The notes beneath the pieces were generated by a model. The model ran no database searches. It was not told the DNA's origin and saw only the letters and a program-made list of their open reading frames with translations. From NCBI RefSeq assembly GCF_049348705.1, contig NZ_CP186485.1, positions 62,001-126,000 of the forward strand: 64,000 nt of DNA, read 5' to 3'. Made by a program: the position numbers and the translations under genes. Positions within the stretch are counted from its first letter, which is position 1, and the number at the start of each line of letters is the position of its first letter. The DNA comes from Paracoxiella cheracis. GTDB taxonomy: Bacteria > Pseudomonadota > Gammaproteobacteria > Coxiellales > Coxiellaceae. This document shows positions 59,376 through 64,000 of this stretch, piece by piece.

Positions 59376-60527
59376 ATGTTTAAGCGGTTATTTCATCTTC
59401 CTCTCGATAGCAAAGACAGCTTTTTCATTTTTGGCCCTCGAGGTACTGGAAAGACTGCTTGGCTCAAGAGTAAGCTCGATCTCAATGATTGTGTTTACAT
59501 TGATCTACTCGATAACCTGACCTATCGGAGATTATCGGGTCGCCCCGAACGACTCATTGAGTATATTAAGCCCGGTTTCAAGGGGCGTGTTATCATTGAT
59601 GAGGTTCAAAAAGTTCCTGCACTGCTTGATGAAGTGCACCGGCTCATTGAGAGTAATCATTATCGCTTTATCTTAACAGGGTCTTCTGCTCGTAAGCTAA
59701 AACAAAAAGGCGTTAACCTCCTGGCTGGTAGAGCGATTCGCTACACGATGCACCCTCTCGTTATTCAGGAATTAGGAGATGCTTTTCAACTCGAGCATGC
59801 TTTAACTTTTGGGATGCTTCCCGCTACCTATACTTATTCGGACCCAGCCGGTTATCTTGCAACTTATGTGGATACTTATTTGCGAGAGGAAGTGATGCAA
59901 GAAGGCCTAACACGCAATGTATCCGCATTTTCACGCTTTTTAGAAATTGCTAGTTTTTCGCAGGGGAGCACAATCAATGCGTCTGCTATTGCGGCAGAGG
60001 TCGGGATTGATCGCCAAGTCATCCAAAATTATTTCTCAATTTTAAAAGATTTATTATTGGCTCACTATTTACCTGCTTTTACAAAGCGTGCGAAGCGGCG
60101 TCTCATAACGTCAGAAAAATTCTATTATTTCGATGCTGGAGTTTACTATCATCTACGCCCCAAAGGGATATTAGACATTCCTAGTGAAATTGCGGGAGCT
60201 AGTTTAGAAACATTATTTTATCAATCAGCGCTCGCGCTCATTGCTTATCATGAATTGAATAGTCAACTATATTATTGGCGAACAACGGCGGGTGTTGAGG
60301 TGGATTTTGTCGCATACGGAGAAGAAAATATATCCGCTTTTGAGATAAAACATAGTAGAACTATACAAAATAAAATGCTAACGGGATTAAAACATTTTAA
60401 ACAAGATTATCCGATGGCAAAGTGTTATATTTTATATTTAGGCTCACAAACACTACATTTGTCAGATAATATAACTGCAATCCCCTTTGTAGAAGGCTTA
60501 AAAAAATTGGATCAACTTTTAAAGTAG
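59376..60527 (+). CDS. AAA-family ATPase with DUF4143 domain (copy 2)
   Basis: Protein of 383 residues, clearly paralogous to the one at 38744. Walker A FGPRGTGKTAWL (about 19-30), Walker B VIIDEVQKVP, FILTGSSARKLKQKGVNLLAGRA, a winged-helix-like segment (NASAIAAEVGIDRQVIQNYFSIL) and GVEVDFVAYGEENISAFEIKHS, with the nuclease-like Asp, Glu and Lys. Its role is not known; the family is often variable between strains. Starts at ATG 59376; a TTG just before it is in frame. Confidence 0.9.
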   Translation: MFKRLFHLPLDSKDSFFIFGPRGTGKTAWLKSKLDLNDCVYIDLLDNLTYRRLSGRPERLIEYIKPGFKGRVIIDEVQKVPALLDEVHRLIESNHYRFILTGSSARKLKQKGVNLLAGRAIRYTMHPLVIQELGDAFQLEHALTFGMLPATYTYSDPAGYLATYVDTYLREEVMQEGLTRNVSAFSRFLEIASFSQGSTINASAIAAEVGIDRQVIQNYFSILKDLLLAHYLPAFTKRAKRRLITSEKFYYFDAGVYYHLRPKGILDIPSEIAGASLETLFYQSALALIAYHELNSQLYYWRTTAGVEVDFVAYGEENISAFEIKHSRTIQNKMLTGLKHFKQDYPMAKCYILYLGSQTLHLSDNITAIPFVEGLKKLDQLLK

Positions 60528-60629
60528 CTACACACCCGACGGTCTTTCGGAGTGACACCGTTCGGGAAGACATGTTGATGGCGCCGTGCGACTACGGTAT
60601 GGAATCTTCATCACTATTTAAAGACAATA

Positions 60630-60974
60630 ATGAGCATGATGAAAATTTTCTTGCTCATGATTATCTGCTTGTTTATCGCTTCTTGTGCGGCTCGACGCGC
60701 TTCTGTTTCTATGGAAAAAATAGATTTGCAGTTAATAGAAGCCTACTACTACGAAAAAACGGGTCAGCATGAACTGGCCAATCAAATCTACCTCAGCATG
60801 ATTCAACGTGCACCCTATTCTGGTGCCGTGCATAATAATTATGGGGTTTTCTTATGTCGCCGTGGCTACCTTCGAAAAGGGGTTCAACAGTTTTTGCTTG
60901 CTGCACATAATCGAGCATACCCTAAAAAACAAATGGCTTATCATAATGCCGTGTTATGTGAGAAAAAGGAATAA
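60630..60974 (+). CDS. Short lipoprotein with TPR, PilF/PilW-like
   Basis: Protein of 114 residues with a lipoprotein signal (MMKIFLLMIICLFIASCAA; cleavage before Cys). EAYYYEKTGQHELANQIYLS and SGAVHNNYGVFLCRRGYLRKGVQQF are TPR units; NNYGxFLCRxG is typical of PilF/PilW, the pilotin that assembles the secretin multimer. PilF is normally about 250 residues, whereas this one stops after AYHNAVLCEKKE, so it is a short form or a truncation. It could serve the short secretin encoded at 18.9 kb. Confidence 0.65.
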   Translation: MSMMKIFLLMIICLFIASCAARRASVSMEKIDLQLIEAYYYEKTGQHELANQIYLSMIQRAPYSGAVHNNYGVFLCRRGYLRKGVQQFLLAAHNRAYPKKQMAYHNAVLCEKKE

Positions 60975-61107
60975 TACGTGGAAAAAGTAGTGTCATTCTG
61001 AGTTTTGAATAACGCACGTGATGACGCTCCACATTCAGAGGGAACGTATTTATAATTATGCTATGCTTTCAGGGAAACATAGCTACACAAGGAGGAGAAT
61101 ACCTAGC

Positions 61108-62631
61108 ATGAAGATACTGAGGCTTATATTGGGCGATCAGCTCACCAAAAATATCTCCAGCCTTCACGATATCGATAAAAAACAGGATGTCATTTTAATG
61201 TGTGAGGTGTGGGAAGAGGCAACGTATGTAAGGCACCATCAGAAAAAAATAGCGTTTATATTTTCTGCGATGCGACATTTTTCAAAGATGCTACTAAAAG
61301 AAAAATTTAACGTGGTTTATATTAAACTTAATCAAAAAAATCATGAGACAAGTTTTTTTAGTGAAGTCTCTAAAACAGCAAAGAAAGTCAAGGCTGAAAA
61401 ACTGGTAGTGACGCATCCTGGGGAATATCGTGTTTTAAACGATATAAAAACCTGGGAGAAGAAATTAAAAATACCTGTTGAAATAAGAGATGATGATCGT
61501 TTTCTATGTGGGCTCAAAGAATTTTCAGACTGGGCAAATTCTAAAAAAATTCTCCGAATGGAGTATTTTTATAGAATGATGCGAAAGAAATTTAATATTC
61601 TTTTAAAAAATAAAAAACCTGTCGGTGGTAAATGGAATGACGACTCTCAAAACAGAAATCCAGCTAACTTAAAATTAAAAATACCCAAACCATTAAGTTT
61701 TAAACCAGATGCTATTACAAAAGAAGTTCTAGCCTTGGTGGGAAAAAAATTTGGCGATCATTTTGGAGAATTAAAACCTTTTTCATTTGGAGTGACGCGT
61801 AAACAAGCCTTAAAGCAATTAGATGATTTTATCAAAAACAGGCTTTCTTTGTTTGGTGATTACCAAGATGCGATGATACAAGGAGAGTCTTTCATGTATC
61901 ACGCCATGATTAGCGTTTACTTAAATACCGGTTTGCTAAATCCTTTAGAGTGCATTAAAGCAGCGGAAAAAGCATACGCAAAAAAACAGGCTCCACTCAA
62001 TGCAGTGGAAGCCTTCATTCGTCAAATATTAGGGTGGCGTGAATATATTCGCGGAGTTTATTGGCTGAAAATGCCGTCTTACAAAAAAAGCAACTATTTT
62101 AACGCTAAAAAATCATTGCCAGATTTTTTTTGGACGGGTGATACCCAAATGAATTGTTTAAAACAATGCATTAATCAAACAAAGGAATATGCCTATGCGC
62201 ATCATATACAGCGACTTATGGTGCTGGGGAACTTTACCTTGTTAACGGGCATTGACCCAGCAGATGTGAATGAGTGGTATTTGATTGTTTATGCCGATGC
62301 ATTTGAGTGGGTCGAACTGCCGAATGTCACAGGCATGATTTTGTTTGCAGATGGTGGGTTTCTAGCCAGTAAGCCCTATGCGGCAGGAGGTGCTTATATT
62401 AATCGCATGTCGAATTATTGTAAAAATTGCCATTATAAAGTCACATTAAAAAATGGAAAACAAGCGTGCCCGTTTAACTACTTGTATTGGGCATTTCTAT
62501 TAAAAAATAAAAAGAGCCTTAAAGATAATCCTCGCTTGAGAATGATGTATAAAACGCTCGAAAAAATGAGCGCAGGTCAAATAAAATCTATACGGCATGA
62601 TGCGAATTATTTTTTGAAACATCTAATGTAA
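61108..62631 (+). CDS. Cryptochrome/photolyase-related protein with iron-sulfur cluster ((6-4) photolyase type)
   Basis: Protein of 507 residues from ATG 61108 (AAGGAGGAGA upstream). RLILGDQLTKNISSLHD opens the family. The FAD region includes QGESFMYHAMISVYLNTGLLNP, GWREYIRGVYWLKMP and ADAFEWVELPNVTGMILFADGG. Four cysteines that bind a 4Fe-4S cluster in FeS-BCP photolyases are at residues 350 (MNCLK), 438 and 441 (NYCKNCHY), and 454 (QACPFNY), the same numbering as in Agrobacterium PhrB. Such enzymes repair (6-4) photoproducts with light. Independent transcription unit. Confidence 0.92.
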   Translation: MKILRLILGDQLTKNISSLHDIDKKQDVILMCEVWEEATYVRHHQKKIAFIFSAMRHFSKMLLKEKFNVVYIKLNQKNHETSFFSEVSKTAKKVKAEKLVVTHPGEYRVLNDIKTWEKKLKIPVEIRDDDRFLCGLKEFSDWANSKKILRMEYFYRMMRKKFNILLKNKKPVGGKWNDDSQNRNPANLKLKIPKPLSFKPDAITKEVLALVGKKFGDHFGELKPFSFGVTRKQALKQLDDFIKNRLSLFGDYQDAMIQGESFMYHAMISVYLNTGLLNPLECIKAAEKAYAKKQAPLNAVEAFIRQILGWREYIRGVYWLKMPSYKKSNYFNAKKSLPDFFWTGDTQMNCLKQCINQTKEYAYAHHIQRLMVLGNFTLLTGIDPADVNEWYLIVYADAFEWVELPNVTGMILFADGGFLASKPYAAGGAYINRMSNYCKNCHYKVTLKNGKQACPFNYLYWAFLLKNKKSLKDNPRLRMMYKTLEKMSAGQIKSIRHDANYFLKHLM

Positions 62632-62639
62632 TTCTATAC

Positions 62640-63289
62640 TCGATTGTACTTCGAAGTGTCAGTTGTGATGGGATTTATCGTGAAAAACGAACGAGCGAGC
62701 AGAGTGTATAGATAATACATGAGCATGGCGAGGCTCGTTTTTCGCGGGAAATCACCCGCAAATGGCGCTCCGTATCCCGAGGGCACATAGTCTTGAATTT
62801 CAATTGCTTGCCGGTACGAGAAAGGATCCGTCGCCCTAAAACACGGACTCTTTCTCTTTGCCGCAATTGAAATGCTGTTTGAGAGTGGATAACTTAACGT
62901 AACCTCGTCATCCCGGAAATTTTGCATCAGGATGTGCAAAATTATCCGGGATCCAAACTGTTACCAGGGATGGAAAAAAACAACGTCATTTCGAGCAAGG
63001 CGAGGAATCTCAGATGTGTCCCAGATGTCAGTTGCGGAAAAAGCGGGGAAAATATGTCGTTGAGAGGCGGCTGCTGGATCAATGGGGTTTGTGTTTTGTT
63101 GCCTATAAAATATTTTTTAAATAATGGCAATTTTGGGTGAGTCATCTTTTGGTTAATCAAGTTCAGAAGTGCATCCGACACTATTCCACACGTTTCTCTA
63201 ATTGAAAGAGGGTTGAATCAAGGAGCAAACTCCTATACCCTCCTAAGCCTCTCATGGATGTGGCATAACTCGTATCAACCACTCAATCC
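62640..63289. repeat. Repeat-rich gap with three repeat families
   Basis: About 650 bases with no credible gene. GATTTATCGTGAAAAACGA near 62672-62690 is the inverted partner of TCGTTTTTCGCGGGAAATCA near 62735-62754. A 77-bp ATTTCAATTGC element spans 62797-62873. From 62859 to 62952 the sequence repeats 37913-37997; here TCCCGGAAATTTTGCA and TGCAAAATTATCCGGGA form a complete hairpin. CGTCATTTCGAG...GGAATCTCA at 62984-63012 repeats 37735-37763. The rest (63020-63289) holds the upstream region of the sulP gene with no clear signal. Confidence 0.75.
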
Positions 63290-64000
63290 ATGGGCACGTT
63301 CATGATCAATCCAATTAAACATTTTTTATTGCCTAAGGATGGCAAATGGAATATTGATTTTTTTTCAGGACTTACTGTGGCTTTGGCGCTCATTCCAGAA
63401 GCGATCGCTTTTGCGTTGGTCGCCCATGTGAGCCCGTTGATTGGCTTGTATTCTGCTTTTTTCATGTGCCTTATTACAGCTTTAATCGGTGGTCGCCCAG
63501 GCATGATTTCGGGTGCAAAGGGTTCCATGGCGGTTGTCATTGTTTCATTGGTCAGTCAGTATGGCATTACGTATTTATTTCCGACTATTGTGCTTACCGG
63601 ACTTTTACAAATAGCCGTGGGAATATTCCGACTGGGTAAATTAATTCGAATACTACCAAAATCAGTCATGGTCGGATTTGTGAATGGCTTAGCGATCGTT
63701 ATTTTTTTGGCGCAATTGCAGCAATTTAAAATACACACAGCCTCTGGAGCGAGTCATTGGTTAACGGGGCATGCTTTATATTTAATGATGGGTTTAGTGA
63801 TTATTGCTATGTTCATCACACATTATTTACCACGGCTGACGAAGCAATTACCTGCTGCTCTCATCGCTATTTTAACAGTAACCGCCCTCGTTCATGTTTT
63901 CCATTTAAATGCGCGAGTGGTGGATGACATGATGATGGGGCATCAGAGTGCGGCAGGGTTGCCTACCTTTGCATGGTTGCACGCGCCATTCAATGTCACG
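63290..64000 (+). CDS. SulP-family anion transporter (N-terminal part, runs off right edge)
   Basis: Open frame of 237 codons to the window edge. Starts ATG 63290 (MGTFMINPIKHFLLPKDG; ATG 63302 possible). DFFSGLTVALALIPEAIAFALVA is the SulP signature in the first helices, then GLYSAFFMCLITALIGGRPGMISG and SVMVGFVNGLAIVIFLAQL. At least six membrane helices are visible. The STAS domain, if present, lies beyond. The substrate (sulfate, bicarbonate or other) cannot be told. Confidence 0.9.
   Translation, partial: MGTFMINPIKHFLLPKDGKWNIDFFSGLTVALALIPEAIAFALVAHVSPLIGLYSAFFMCLITALIGGRPGMISGAKGSMAVVIVSLVSQYGITYLFPTIVLTGLLQIAVGIFRLGKLIRILPKSVMVGFVNGLAIVIFLAQLQQFKIHTASGASHWLTGHALYLMMGLVIIAMFITHYLPRLTKQLPAALIAILTVTALVHVFHLNARVVDDMMMGHQSAAGLPTFAWLHAPFNVT

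Noticed and set aside
60572..60772. 66-codon frame before and over the lipoprotein gene
   Set aside because: Out of frame with the lipoprotein, which has a clear signal and TPR; no family features.

Overview
The window is a chromosomal segment of an AT-rich gammaproteobacterium. Gene order (mrcA, pilM/N/O/Q or hofMNOQ, aroK, aroB, a damX-like gene) matches the classical gammaproteobacterial layout. Several features point to Legionellales (Legionella/Coxiella-like): a CsrA gene together with a GGA-rich CsrB/RsmY-type small RNA preceded by a LetA-like palindrome, an 11-bp-phased CTTAA array like the PmrA box of those genera, and a broken gene that looks like an OTU-type protease effector. This placement is an inference; no rRNA or other direct marker is present.

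Layout. 0-9 kb: thiol peroxidase, an unrecognised membrane protein, rsmE, a HAD-type exported protein lacking two catalytic Asp, prlC, rpiA, csrA, an unknown protein behind the CTTAA array, and a decayed brnTA module. 9-12 kb: HPF with a cold-shock domain, a PEBP protein, DUF47, cdd. 11.7-32.1 kb: a segment bounded by two inverted IS1-family copies, holding an IS3-family element, mrcA, the pil/hof-aroK-aroB-damX run, an MFS transporter, dacB, aroE, the CsrA-sponge small RNA, a PiT transporter and nucleoside-salvage genes. 33-50 kb: hemL, rubredoxin, hemJ, erpA, a DMT transporter, mscS, rsmJ, an AAA/DUF4143 ATPase, gshB-gshA, djlA, rpe, trpG/pabA, coq7, vapBC, a regulator, parC, epmB. 51-64 kb: an oligopeptide ABC operon, an enoyl-CoA hydratase-family gene, a second DUF4143 ATPase, a short PilF-like lipoprotein, an iron-sulfur photolyase, and the start of a SulP transporter.

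The central result is structural. The 8-bp target duplications of the two IS1 copies are exchanged: the left flank of copy A pairs with the left flank of copy B (in complement), and the right flanks pair likewise. The 18.7-kb segment 12540-31275 has therefore been inverted by recombination between the copies. Undoing it restores two genes in frame: a purine nucleoside phosphorylase (first 14 codons after cdd, the rest at 31 kb) and a 605-codon protein in three pieces (14.3 kb, 12.6 kb, 32-33.5 kb), which is also cut by the IS3 element. The restored protein carries an N-terminal NSCLLHA and a distant GHYSACLP motif, suggesting an OTU-like cysteine protease.

Other themes are a dispersed family of palindromes ending in ATTTCAATTGC, a rearranged cdd-pnp-deoC operon, and genes in decay (brnT, a DUF4143 relic, IS orfA, IS1 insA).
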